Below are positions 10,141-18,199 of a stretch of 45,727 bases of DNA, one piece after another. The notes beneath the pieces were generated by a model. That model was not told the DNA's origin. It was given only the letters and a program-made list of their open reading frames with translations, and made no database searches. Made by a program: the position numbers and the translations under genes. Origin of the DNA: Betaproteobacteria bacterium (GTDB taxonomy: Bacteria; Pseudomonadota; Gammaproteobacteria; Burkholderiales; Casimicrobiaceae); the NCBI GenBank assembly GCA_005881895.1, contig VBCG01000056.1, forward strand, positions 1 to 45,727. Direction: 5' to 3'. Position 1 is the first letter of the stretch. Every line of letters begins with the position of its first letter.

Positions 10141-11340
10141 ATGGATTTCGATTACACACCCAAAGTGAAAGCGCTCCAGGCCCGGCTCGTTGCCTTCATG
10201 GACGAATACGTCTACCCGAACGAAGCGCGTTATTACGGTGAAACGGCAGGCGATGATCGCTGGCAGCCTTCCGCCATCGTCGAAGCGCTCAAGCCTAGGG
10301 CAAAGGCGGCGGGCTTGTGGAACCTCTTCTTGCCGGCATCGGAGCGGGGTGCCGGGCTATCCAACGCCGAATACGCGCCACTGTGCGAGATCATGGGACG
10401 CGTCTTGTTCGCGCCCGAAATATTCAACTGCTCCGCGCCCGATACCGGCAACATGGAAGTGCTCGAGCGCTATGGCACGGAAGCGCAGAAAAAACGCTGG
10501 CTCGAGCCGTTGCTGGGCGGTCACATTCGTTCCGCGTTTGCGATGACTGAGCCAGACGTTGCATCGTCCGATGCGACCAACATCAAGAGCTCGATCGTTC
10601 GCGATGGCGGCTCGTACGTGATCAACGGACGCAAGTGGTGGACGTCGGGCGCCGGCGATCCGCGCTGCGCCATCCTCATCTTCATGGGCAAGACAACGGA
10701 GGAGGGACCCCCGCACCGGCGGCAATCGATGGTGCTCGTGCCGCGCGACACGCTGGGCGTCAACGTTATCCGCCACTTGCCCGTTTTCGGATACGACGAC
10801 GCGCCGCACGGGCACATGGAGATCGCTTTCGACAATGTGCGCGTCCCCGTTGACAACATGCTTCTGGGCGAAGGACGCGGCTTTGACATCGCGCAAGGGC
10901 GGCTCGGACCCGGGCGGATCCACCACTGCATGCGCCTTATCGGCCTCGCGGAACGCGCACTCGAGAAAATGTGCGAGCGAGTGAAGAACCGAATCACGTT
11001 CGGTAAGTCCGTCGCTGAGCGCACGGTCACGCTCGAGCGGATCGCGGAAGCGCGCATCATGATCGACCAGGCGCGGCTGTTGACGCTCAGGGCGGCGTAC
11101 ATGATGGACACGGTGGGCAACAAGGCAGCGCGCGCCGAGATCGCAATGATCAAGGTGGCTGCGCCGACGATGGCCTGCCAAGTCATCGACTGGTCCATTC
11201 AAGCGCACGGCGGTGCGGGTGTCTGCGACGACCACGGCCTCGCGCGCGCTTATGCCCATGCGCGAACGCTGCGGCTCGCTGACGGTCCCGATGAGGTGCA
11301 TCGCAACCAGATCGGCAAGCTCGAGCTCGCGAAGCATTGA
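10141..11340 (+). CDS. acyl-CoA dehydrogenase, ACAD11/LvaC-like
   Basis: A 399-residue acyl-CoA dehydrogenase-fold protein. Conserved segments are [29 protein letters not shown] and [16 protein letters not shown]. Near the C-terminus the usual YEGT catalytic motif is replaced by LADGPDEVH, the signature of the ACAD10/11 branch, which puts Asp where Glu normally sits. In that branch the enzyme removes phosphate from 4-phosphoacyl-CoA to give an enoyl-CoA. Two ATGs compete: GGAG at 10131-10134 is 6 bases from ATG 10141 but touches ATG 10135, so 10141 is chosen. Immediately upstream is the APH-like kinase, its predicted partner. The rhomboid gene follows 52 bases later. Confidence 0.9.
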   Translation: MDFDYTPKVKALQARLVAFMDEYVYPNEARYYGETAGDDRWQPSAIVEALKPRAKAAGLWNLFLPASERGAGLSNAEYAPLCEIMGRVLFAPEIFNCSAPDTGNMEVLERYGTEAQKKRWLEPLLGGHIRSAFAMTEPDVASSDATNIKSSIVRDGGSYVINGRKWWTSGAGDPRCAILIFMGKTTEEGPPHRRQSMVLVPRDTLGVNVIRHLPVFGYDDAPHGHMEIAFDNVRVPVDNMLLGEGRGFDIAQGRLGPGRIHHCMRLIGLAERALEKMCERVKNRITFGKSVAERTVTLERIAEARIMIDQARLLTLRAAYMMDTVGNKAARAEIAMIKVAAPTMACQVIDWSIQAHGGAGVCDDHGLARAYAHARTLRLADGPDEVHRNQIGKLELAKH

Positions 11341-11392
11341 CCCCGGTCGCGGCGGTACTTGCCCGCCACGCGGCCGGCCCCATCTACCCCGA

Positions 11393-11992
11393 ATGCTGCC
11401 CGTCACTTCCGCGCTGATCGCCGCCAACGTCGCGATCTTCCTGCTGCAGGGTCTCTTGCCCGAGTTGGTGATTCCCTTCGCGCTGTGGCCGTGGGGGGCT
11501 TCGCAGGTCGATCCGCAAGTCGGATTCGCGCCGTGGCAGCTCGTCTCCTACGCCTTCCTGCACGGCAGCCTGTTGCACCTCGCGTTCAACATGTTCGCGC
11601 TGTACATGTTCGGCGGCGCGATCGAACGCGTCTTCGGCGGCCGTCGCTATCTGGTCTATTACTTCATGAGCGTCATCGCGGCTGCGGTGACGCAATTGCT
11701 GGTTGCGGCGTTGACCGGCGGCGTGTACCCGACCGTTGGCGCATCCGGCGGGGTTTTTGGCCTGCTGCTTGCGTACGGAATTTACTTCCCGAAAAGCCGC
11801 GTCATGCTGCTGTTTCCGCCAATCCCGATGCCAGCGCGGCTGTTCGTTGTCATCTATGCTGTGATCGAGTTGTATCTCGGCGTCACCGGGACGCAGGAGG
11901 GCGTTGCGCACTTTGCGCATCTCGGCGGCATGCTGGGCGGTTATTTGACGCTCAGGTATTGGCGGGGCAGCACCAGACGGTTGCGCGACTAG
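11393..11992 (+). CDS. rhomboid-family intramembrane serine protease
   Basis: A 199-residue membrane protein with about six hydrophobic segments. The catalytic Ser118 is in VGASGGVFG, the catalytic His176 in HFAHLGGMLGG, and the oxyanion Asn66 in HLAFNMFALYMFGG, so the protease should be active. The start ATG 11393 gives the normal short cytoplasmic N-terminus, MLPVTSALIAANVAIFLLQG. Rhomboids cut single-span membrane proteins within the lipid bilayer; no substrate is evident here. It follows the acyl-CoA dehydrogenase by 52 bases and may be cotranscribed by chance. Downstream is a 590-base gene-free region. Confidence 0.92.
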   Translation: MLPVTSALIAANVAIFLLQGLLPELVIPFALWPWGASQVDPQVGFAPWQLVSYAFLHGSLLHLAFNMFALYMFGGAIERVFGGRRYLVYYFMSVIAAAVTQLLVAALTGGVYPTVGASGGVFGLLLAYGIYFPKSRVMLLFPPIPMPARLFVVIYAVIELYLGVTGTQEGVAHFAHLGGMLGGYLTLRYWRGSTRRLRD

Positions 11993-12374
11993 GGTCATTC
12001 GCACCGCAATCGAGCAACCGCGCCGTGAGATACGCGACTGTAGGTAAGCGTCCATTCCCGCCGTAGGTTGCCGTCCGCTCCCGCAAGCAGAGTTGCAATC
12101 CAGACCTGCAACAGACTCCCTTAGCAGTCGACGTTGTCGGCTGCCAATGCGGTAAATAGCCCGCCCCGCGGTGCAGCAGTAGTCGATTCGGAGAAAATGT
12201 CCGAAAAAATCTGACATCATCATCGCGTCCCTGTTGTAGACGCGCGACGCGACGCGCTGCGTCAACTTGTTGTGTGCAGCGTCAACAAACATCTAGGTAT
12301 AAATCAGCGCACGATTACGCAATGAGCACTGCACAAGCGACGATACTTAGTCAACCTATACACTAGGCGAACCG
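11993..12374. other. gene-free region upstream of the prkA promoter
   Basis: No credible gene is seen on either strand; open frames here lack ribosome-binding sites and homology. The right part is more AT-rich than its surroundings. It carries the inverted repeat at 12267-12288 and two copies of GCGTCAAC, at 12259-12266 and 12279-12286, 20 bp apart. No intrinsic terminator for the rhomboid gene was recognised. Confidence 0.5.
12267..12288. promoter_or_regulatory. candidate upstream activator site for prkA
   Basis: TTGTTG-N10-CAACAA is a perfect 6-bp inverted repeat centred near 12277.5, about 125 bp upstream of the predicted sigma-54 start. That is the usual distance for a bacterial enhancer-binding protein site. 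It overlaps the two GCGTCAAC direct words. Which activator would bind is not known; NtrC-type consensus is not evident. Confidence 0.4.
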
Positions 12375-12391
12375 TTGGCATGACGAATGCT
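12375..12391 (+). promoter_or_regulatory. sigma-54 (-24/-12) promoter of prkA-yeaH-spoVR
   Basis: TTGGCATGACGAATGCT matches the sigma-54 consensus YTGGCACGNNNNTTGCW closely, with GG and GC exactly 10 bases apart. Transcription would start near 12402, giving a leader of about 180 bases before the prkA ATG. Sigma-54 control of this operon is known in E. coli (yeaGH), which supports the call. Confidence 0.75.
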
Positions 12392-12498
12392 TTTCAATCG
12401 ATGGGGGATTGCCCCGGACCGGCCGCAAACTGCAAGAGTGTCGCTGCAGGGCGACGGCAGGAGACGCACTCACTTTGATACATCGCCGAAACAACAAA

Positions 12499-12535
12499 TC
12501 CTTCCTACCCCGGATGCCGGGGGGAGCTTGAAGGA
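12499..12535 (+). other. stem-loop in the prkA leader
   Basis: CCCCGG-ATG-CCGGGG (12508-12522) is enclosed by TCCTTC and GAAGGA (12499-12504 and 12530-12535), so a bulged two-part stem can form. It ends about 50-60 bases before the prkA start. A similar CCCCGC-GGT-GCGGGG hairpin precedes spoVR. Confidence 0.35.
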
Positions 12536-12582
12536 AACGGCCGAATGCTCGGCATCTCACGTACCCTATCGGGAGAACGACG

Positions 12583-14508
12583 ATGACGAAGCTTCTGGAG
12601 CAGTATCGGTCCACGTATTCGGCTACCGCAGATGAAGAGATAAGTCTCGAAGACTATCTCGGGCTCTGCAAAAAAGACCCTACTGCATACTCCTCCGCCA
12701 GCGAGCGGATGCTCGCTTCCATCGGCGAACCCGAACTCTTCGACACCCGCAACGACCCGCGGCTGTCGCGCATCTTCAGCAACCGCCTGATACGCCGCTA
12801 TCCCGCGTTCCGTGAGTTCTTCGGCATGGAGGACGCGATCGACCAGATCGTGTCGTTCTTCCGTCACGCCGCGCAAGGCCTGGAGGAGCGGAAGCAGATT
12901 CTCTATCTGTTGGGGCCCGTCGGCGGCGGCAAGTCGTCGATCGCCGAGCGGCTGAAGGCGCTGATGGAGTTGCGGCCCATCTATGTGCTCAAAGGCTCTC
13001 CTGTCAACGAATCGCCCCTTGGACTCTTCCCGCCGGAACAGTTCGGCGCGACGATGGAGGACGAATATGGCATCCCGCGGCGCTACCTGACCGGCATCAT
13101 GTCGCCATGGGCCGTCAAGCGCCTAGAGGAATTCGGCGGCGACTTGACCAAATTCCGCGTGGCGCGCGTGAAGCCGTCCGCGCTGCGCCAGATCGCGATC
13201 ACGAAGACCGAGCCGGGCGACGAGAACAATCAAGATATTTCATCGCTGGTCGGCAAGGTCGATATCCGCAAGCTCGAGCACCACTCGCAGAACGATCCGG
13301 ACGCGTACAGCTATTCGGGCGGATTGTGTTTGGCGAACCAGGGCATCCTGGAATTCGTCGAGATGTTCAAGGCGCCGATCAAGATGCTGCATCCGCTCTT
13401 GACCGCCACGCAGGAAGGAAACTTCAAGGGGACCGAAGGCTTCTCCGCGATACCGTTCAGCGGCATCATCGTCGCCCACTCGAACGAGTCCGAGTGGCAT
13501 AGCTTCCGCAACAACAAGAACAACGAGGCTTTTCTCGACCGGATCTACATCGTCAAGGTGCCGTATTGCCTCCGCGTGTCCGAGGAAGTACGCATCTATC
13601 GGAAGCTCCTCGCCAATTCATCGCTCGCTGGCGCGCCGTGCGCACCTGGAACGCTCGAGATGATGGCGCAGTTCACCGTGCTTAGCCGACTCAAGGAGCC
13701 CGAGAACTCGAGCATCTACTCGAAGATGCGCGTCTACGATGGCGAGACGCTCAAGGACATCGACCCGAAGGCGAAGTCGTTGCAGGAATACCGCGACTAT
13801 GCCGGGCCCGACGAAGGGATGTCGGGCATGTCGACGCGCTTCTCCTACAAGGTCCTGTCGGCGGTGTTCAATTACGATCAGACGGAAATCGCGGCCAACC
13901 CGGTTCATCTGATGTACGTGCTCGAGCAGCGTCTCGGGCGCGAGGACCTGCCCGAGGAAACACGCCGCCGGGACATGGAGTACGTCAAGGGCCATCTCGC
14001 GCCACGGTACGCCGAGTTCATCGGCAAGGAAATCCAGACCGCGTATCTCGAGTCGTACGCGGAATACGGTCAGAACATCTTCGACCGGTATGTGACCTTT
14101 GCGGATTGCTGGATCCAGGAAGAAGACTTCCGCGATCCGGAGACCGGCGAGAGCTTCGATCGCGCGGCGCTCAACGCCGAACTGGAAAAGATTGAAACGC
14201 CCGCAGGTATCGTCAACCCGAAGGATTTCCGCAACGAGATCGTCAACTTCGTGCTTCGCGCGCGCGCGCACAACGGCGGCCGTAACCCGACGTGGAACAG
14301 CTACGAGAAGCTCCGCGAGGTCATCGAGAAGAAGATGTTCTCCAACACCGAAGATCTGCTCCCGGTGATCTCGTTTAATGCAAAGGCGTCGGCCGACGAG
14401 TTGAAGAAGCACGAGAATTTCGTCGCGCGGATGGTGGCCAAGGGCTACACGGAAAAGCAAGTGCGACTTTTGGCCGAGTGGTATCTGCGCGTTCGCAAGG
14501 CATCGTAG
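12583..14508 (+). CDS. prkA: PrkA-family serine protein kinase (YeaG)
   Basis: A 641-residue PrkA/YeaG protein: an N-terminal AAA-like domain followed by a kinase-like C-terminal region. The P-loop GPVGGGKSS is at residues 111-119. Diagnostic family blocks include LKGSPVNESPLGLFPPEQFG, HPLLTATQEGNFKGTEGF and IIVAHSNESEWHSFRNNKNN. Length and ends match the family. GGGAG lies 8 bases before the ATG. It heads the widely conserved trio prkA-yeaH-spoVR, linked in enterobacteria to nitrogen starvation and stationary-phase stress. The predicted -24/-12 promoter means transcription should need RpoN and an activator. Cytoplasmic; targets unknown. Confidence 0.96.
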   Translation: MTKLLEQYRSTYSATADEEISLEDYLGLCKKDPTAYSSASERMLASIGEPELFDTRNDPRLSRIFSNRLIRRYPAFREFFGMEDAIDQIVSFFRHAAQGLEERKQILYLLGPVGGGKSSIAERLKALMELRPIYVLKGSPVNESPLGLFPPEQFGATMEDEYGIPRRYLTGIMSPWAVKRLEEFGGDLTKFRVARVKPSALRQIAITKTEPGDENNQDISSLVGKVDIRKLEHHSQNDPDAYSYSGGLCLANQGILEFVEMFKAPIKMLHPLLTATQEGNFKGTEGFSAIPFSGIIVAHSNESEWHSFRNNKNNEAFLDRIYIVKVPYCLRVSEEVRIYRKLLANSSLAGAPCAPGTLEMMAQFTVLSRLKEPENSSIYSKMRVYDGETLKDIDPKAKSLQEYRDYAGPDEGMSGMSTRFSYKVLSAVFNYDQTEIAANPVHLMYVLEQRLGREDLPEETRRRDMEYVKGHLAPRYAEFIGKEIQTAYLESYAEYGQNIFDRYVTFADCWIQEEDFRDPETGESFDRAALNAELEKIETPAGIVNPKDFRNEIVNFVLRARAHNGGRNPTWNSYEKLREVIEKKMFSNTEDLLPVISFNAKASADELKKHENFVARMVAKGYTEKQVRLLAEWYLRVRKAS

Positions 14509-14530
14509 CCATGGGGGCGAGGGTAATCAC

Positions 14531-15793
14531 ATGAGCCATCTCATCGATCGCCGGGAAAACGCTCGTGGCAAGAGCGCGGTCAACCGCGCGCGGTTCATGC
14601 GTCGCTATAAGGCACAGATCGGTGCAGCGGTAAAGAAAATGGTCAGCGAACGACGGCTCGCCGACATGGAGAAGGGCGGCGACGTGTACGTGCCGCGGAA
14701 AGACATCTCGGAACCGGCATTCGGATTCGGCCCCGGCGGCGATCGCGAGATCGTGCTGCCCGGCAATCGTACGTTCGTCGCCGGCGACCGCATTCCTCGT
14801 CCCGATGCGGGCGGCGGAGGCGGTGGATCGCAGGCGGGACACGGCGATGGCGAAGACGCGTTCGTGTTTTCGCTATCGCGCGAAGAGTTCATGCAAGTGT
14901 TCTTTGACGATCTCGAGCTGCCCAATCTCGCGCGGACAGCGCTCGGCCGCGCCGAACGTCCAACGTCGGTACGCGCTGGTTATACGACGAGCGGCTCGCC
15001 GGCCAATCTCGCCGTGATTCGGACGCTGTCGCAATCGCTCGCGCGGCGCATCGCGCTACGCAGCGGGATCGCCGAGGAGGCGCTGGCGATCGAAGCCGAA
15101 TTTGGTCTCGCCGTTGCGGCGGGCCAGCAGAAAGAAGCGTACGACCTCTATCTCGAGTTGCAGCGGCTGTTGCGGCGAGAGAACGCATTGCCCTTCATTG
15201 AGGAGCTCGACCTTCGCTACCGCAACCGAGTCGTGCGCCCGGAGCCCGTCGCGCGTGCGGCCATGTTCTGCCTGATGGACGTTTCGGCGTCGATGGACGA
15301 GGAGAAAAAGGATCTGGCGAAACGCTTCTTCACGCTGCTCTATCTATTCCTGACGCGCAAGTATCGCGAAGTGGACTTGGTATTTATCCGCCACACGGAC
15401 GATGCCGAGGAAGTCGACGAAGACACGTTCTTCCACGATCCGCGCACCGGCGGCACGATCGTGCTCTCCGCGCTGGAGCTGGCCGCTGCGATCCATCGCG
15501 AGCGCTACCTGGACGGCTGGAACGTCTATGCCGCGCAGGCCTCCGACGGCGATGCGTTCGGCGCCGATTCTGCGCGAAGCGCCCGCTTTCTGCGTGAGAA
15601 GGTGCTCCCGGCCACGCGCTATTACACGTATCTCGAGCTGAATTCGCCGCATTCCCCGGAGCGGCCCTCGGCACTGTGGGTGGAATACCAGGTGATCGCC
15701 GCCGGCGCAGCCAACTTTGCGATGCGCCGCGCATCGCAGCGCGATCAGATCTATCCGGTGTTCCACGATCTCTTCAAGAAGGATGCGCAATGA
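14531..15793 (+). CDS. yeaH: YeaH/DUF444 family protein with von Willebrand A-like domain
   Basis: A 420-residue DUF444 protein. The N-terminus SHLIDRRENARGKSAVNRAR and the glycine-rich linker at residues 94-100 are typical of the family. The C-terminal half is a VWA-like fold with the metal-ion site DVSASMDE (Asp250, Ser252, Ser254) and a later TGGTIVLSALE segment. VWA proteins often act as partners of AAA ATPases, here presumably PrkA (inference). The start is 22 bases after the prkA stop with GAGGG upstream, so the genes are cotranscribed. No enzymatic activity is expected from the sequence. Confidence 0.93.
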   Translation: MSHLIDRRENARGKSAVNRARFMRRYKAQIGAAVKKMVSERRLADMEKGGDVYVPRKDISEPAFGFGPGGDREIVLPGNRTFVAGDRIPRPDAGGGGGGSQAGHGDGEDAFVFSLSREEFMQVFFDDLELPNLARTALGRAERPTSVRAGYTTSGSPANLAVIRTLSQSLARRIALRSGIAEEALAIEAEFGLAVAAGQQKEAYDLYLELQRLLRRENALPFIEELDLRYRNRVVRPEPVARAAMFCLMDVSASMDEEKKDLAKRFFTLLYLFLTRKYREVDLVFIRHTDDAEEVDEDTFFHDPRTGGTIVLSALELAAAIHRERYLDGWNVYAAQASDGDAFGADSARSARFLREKVLPATRYYTYLELNSPHSPERPSALWVEYQVIAAGAANFAMRRASQRDQIYPVFHDLFKKDAQ

Positions 15794-15887
15794 GCGCCAT
15801 TACAGCGGCCTCGACCTCCTTGTATCGACGAGGCGAATCGCTGCAACAACAGTCGGCCTCGTGTGACGACTCGCATTGGCCGTCGAT

Positions 15888-15902
15888 CCCCGCGGTGCGG
15901 GG
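15888..15902 (+). other. GC-rich hairpin in the spoVR leader
   Basis: CCCCGC-GGT-GCGGGG forms a 6-bp stem with a 3-base loop 45 bases before the spoVR ATG, inside the 154-base gap after yeaH. It resembles the prkA leader hairpin in stem length, loop length and position. It may adjust expression within the operon, or be a GC-rich coincidence. Confidence 0.3.
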
Positions 15903-15947
15903 CCCCTCGCCGGCTGCTCGCGTCACGGCCGCAAGCGTGGGGGAACT

Positions 15948-17432
15948 ATGACTGCACTTTCGCATGGCGCCGATTGGGATACATCGCTGCTCGAGCGCTA
16001 CGACGCTGCGATCGGCGAAATCGCCGCCGAATACACGCTCGACACGTATCCAAATCAGATCGAGATCATCACATCGGAACAGATGCTCGATGCGTACGCA
16101 ACGACCGGCCTGCCGATCGGCTATCCGCATTGGTCCTTCGGCAAGGAATTCATTCGCAACGAGCAGGCCTACCGGCGCGGCGCGCAGGGGCTTGCGTACG
16201 AGATCGTCATCAATTCCAATCCATGCATTGCGTACTTGATGGAGGAAAACACGATCACCACGCAGGCGCTCGTCATCGCGCACGCGTGCTACGGCCACAA
16301 TTCCTTTTTCAAGGGCAATCATCTGTTCCGCCAGTGGACGACGCCTGAAGCCATCCTCGACTATCTCGTTTTCGCGCGCCATTTCGTGATGGAGTGCGAA
16401 GATCGGCACGGCGAAGCGGCGGTCGAGGAGATTCTCGATGCCTGTCACGCATTGATGCCGCATGGCGTCGACCGCTACCGTCGTCCCCCGCCGCTGACGC
16501 TCAAGGCCGAGGAAGCGCGGCTCAAGGACCGCCAGGCGTATCAGGAACGGCAGTTCAATGACCTGTGGCGCACGCTGCCGGACAAGGCAACAACGCCAGC
16601 GAAGCGCAAGGGTACATTCCCGCCCGACCCACAGGAGAACATTCTCTATTTCGTCGAAAAGTTCTCGCCGAAGCTCGAGCCTTGGCAACGCGAGCTCGTG
16701 CGCATCGTGCGGAAGCTGGCGCAGTATTTCTATCCGCAGGGCCAGACGAAAGTGATGAATGAAGGCTGGGCGGTCTTCTGGCACTACACGATCCTGAATC
16801 GCCTGCACGAGAAGGGATTGGTCGACGACGGTTTCATGCTGGAGTTCCTGAAGAGTCACACCAACGTCATGCATCAGCCGGGCTTCGACACGCAGGCCTT
16901 CGGCGGCATGAATCCGTATACGCTCGGCTTCTCGATATTCGCCGACCTGAAACGGATTTGCGAGCGGCCCGACGACGAGGATCGCGAATGGTTTCCTGAC
17001 GTCGCCGGGACCGATTGGCGGAAAACGCTCGACTTCGCGATGCGCAACTACAAGGACGAGTCTTTTATTGGGCAGTACCTCTCGCCTCGGCTGATCCGCG
17101 AGTTGCGCCTGTTTGCGTTGGCGGACCACGCCGACGAAGACGAGCTGGTCGTCGATAGCATTCACAACGAAGCCGGCTATCGTCGCTTGCGCAAGCTGCT
17201 CGCCGAGCAGCATGCACAAGAAACGCGCGTGCCTGATGTGCAAATCGTTCGCTACGATCGCGACGGTGACCGCTCGCTCGAGTTGCGGCATATGGGCTAT
17301 CGTGATCGGCCCCTCGCCGATGCGGCAGGCGAAGTCGTCAAGCATCTCTATCGGCTATGGGGATTCCCTGTTCGATTGGAGACGTGGAAAGACGGCACGC
17401 GCGTCGGCAGGGCCGTCGAATGCCCGGCCTAA
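15948..17432 (+). CDS. spoVR: SpoVR family protein (YcgB)
   Basis: A 494-residue SpoVR-family protein. Family blocks are seen at YPNQIEIITSEQMLDAY, GLPIGYPHWSFGKEF, NSNPCIAYLMEENT, HACYGHNSFFKGNHLF, VMNEGWAVFWHYTI and GGMNPYTLGFSIF. The NEGWA and H-x(n)-H stretches resemble metallopeptidase-like sites, but no activity is established. ATG 15948 is chosen because GGGGGA lies 5-6 bases upstream and homology starts just after; the frame continues 24 codons upstream without support. Third gene of the prkA operon, 154 bases after yeaH. In other bacteria these three genes occur together and act in stress or spore-like programmes; this organism shows no other sporulation genes here. Confidence 0.95.
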   Translation: MTALSHGADWDTSLLERYDAAIGEIAAEYTLDTYPNQIEIITSEQMLDAYATTGLPIGYPHWSFGKEFIRNEQAYRRGAQGLAYEIVINSNPCIAYLMEENTITTQALVIAHACYGHNSFFKGNHLFRQWTTPEAILDYLVFARHFVMECEDRHGEAAVEEILDACHALMPHGVDRYRRPPPLTLKAEEARLKDRQAYQERQFNDLWRTLPDKATTPAKRKGTFPPDPQENILYFVEKFSPKLEPWQRELVRIVRKLAQYFYPQGQTKVMNEGWAVFWHYTILNRLHEKGLVDDGFMLEFLKSHTNVMHQPGFDTQAFGGMNPYTLGFSIFADLKRICERPDDEDREWFPDVAGTDWRKTLDFAMRNYKDESFIGQYLSPRLIRELRLFALADHADEDELVVDSIHNEAGYRRLRKLLAEQHAQETRVPDVQIVRYDRDGDRSLELRHMGYRDRPLADAAGEVVKHLYRLWGFPVRLETWKDGTRVGRAVECPA

Positions 17433-17455
17433 TCGATCGTTGATCGAAAAGCGTC

Positions 17456-17475
17456 GCGACACCTGACGTTGTCGC
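17456..17475 (+). terminator. possible weak hairpin after spoVR
   Basis: GCGACA-N8-TGTCGC forms a 6-bp stem just after the spoVR stop; another small one (TCGATC-GTT-GATCGA) sits at 17433-17447. Neither is followed by a T-run, so termination strength is doubtful. Confidence 0.25.
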
Positions 17476-17508
17476 CCCCGGAGCGGGCTGCGATCGCGTC
17501 GTCCACGT

Positions 17509-17514
17509 TATAAT
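17509..17514 (+). promoter_or_regulatory. -10 element (TATAAT) directly before the formyltransferase start
   Basis: A perfect TATAAT ends 6 bases before the GTG start at 17521, so the predicted transcription start falls on or next to the first codon. No good -35 is seen at 17 bases. This would make the mRNA leaderless. Confidence 0.45.
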
Positions 17515-17520
17515 GTCCGC

Positions 17521-18126
17521 GTGAAAATCACGCTCGTTGGTTCCAAATGGTTTGGCTCGGCCGCCTTCGCAGTTGTAGTCGAAGAGGGCGCCACGATACT
17601 GCGCGTTATCGTACCGGCGGACGACGATCGGCTTGCCAATGCAGCAAGAGCGGCAGGCATCGACGTGTATGTGCCGCCCAATCCCAAGATCATTCCCGCC
17701 GCGGCGATTCCGACGGGGACCGATCTCATCATAACCGCGCACAGTCATGCGCGCGTCAGCAGCGAAGCGCTCACACGCTCGCGGCGCGGCGGAATCGGCT
17801 ATCACCCGTCGCTGTTGCCGCGCCATCGCGGCATCGCCGCGATCGAGTGGACGATCAAGGAGCGCGATCCCGTTGCAGGCGGATCGATCTACCACTTGGC
17901 GGAACGGATGGATTCCGGCGCAATCGCCGCGCAGGAGTGGTGTTTCGTCAAGAAAGGCGAATCGGCGCGGGAGCTGTGGGAGCGCGCGCTCGCGCCGATG
18001 GGACTCAATTTGATCCGCAGAGTCGTCCGTTACGCAAAGGAACACGATCACCTTCCTGCAATGCCGCAGGATGAGCAGTTTGCTACGCTCGCACCGCTGA
18101 TCGAAGAGCCGGTCGCCGCGAATTGA
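17521..18126 (+). CDS. single-domain formyltransferase-family protein
   Basis: A 201-residue protein with the fold of the formyl-transferase N-terminal domain (as in methionyl-tRNA formyltransferase and PurN). Key motifs: N-terminal KITLVGSKWFG, the catalytic HPSLLPRHRG (His about residue 98) and MDSGAIAAQ with the catalytic Asp. The Asn usually before HPSLLP is replaced by Tyr (GIGYHPSLLP). The C-terminal tRNA-binding domain of Fmt is absent, so it is not the initiator tRNA enzyme. It probably moves a one-carbon group from 10-formyl-tetrahydrofolate to a small molecule, or is a hydrolase; the substrate is unknown. The start is GTG 17521, with no ribosome-binding site but a TATAAT just upstream. 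serC follows 73 bases later. Confidence 0.8.
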   Translation: MKITLVGSKWFGSAAFAVVVEEGATILRVIVPADDDRLANAARAAGIDVYVPPNPKIIPAAAIPTGTDLIITAHSHARVSSEALTRSRRGGIGYHPSLLPRHRGIAAIEWTIKERDPVAGGSIYHLAERMDSGAIAAQEWCFVKKGESARELWERALAPMGLNLIRRVVRYAKEHDHLPAMPQDEQFATLAPLIEEPVAAN

Positions 18127-18199
18127 TGCTCGGTCGCGTGGAGCGCAGGCGTCGCTTGCGGCCGGCGTATCTCTCTCCCCTTAAGCATCGGAAATCTTC

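Noticed and set aside
11384-12292. 302-codon open frame on the minus strand across the rhomboid gene and the prkA upstream region
   Set aside because: It is antisense to a clear rhomboid protease; its composition (rich in Arg, Gln, Asp) is typical of a GC-rich shadow frame, and no start signal or family match is visible.
15774-17345. 523-codon minus-strand open frame opposite spoVR
   Set aside because: It mirrors the spoVR gene codon by codon in a GC-rich genome. SpoVR has all family blocks, so the antisense frame is a shadow.
17521-18126. Methionyl-tRNA formyltransferase (fmt)
   Set aside because: The C-terminal tRNA-binding domain is missing, the protein is only 201 residues and it is not next to def.
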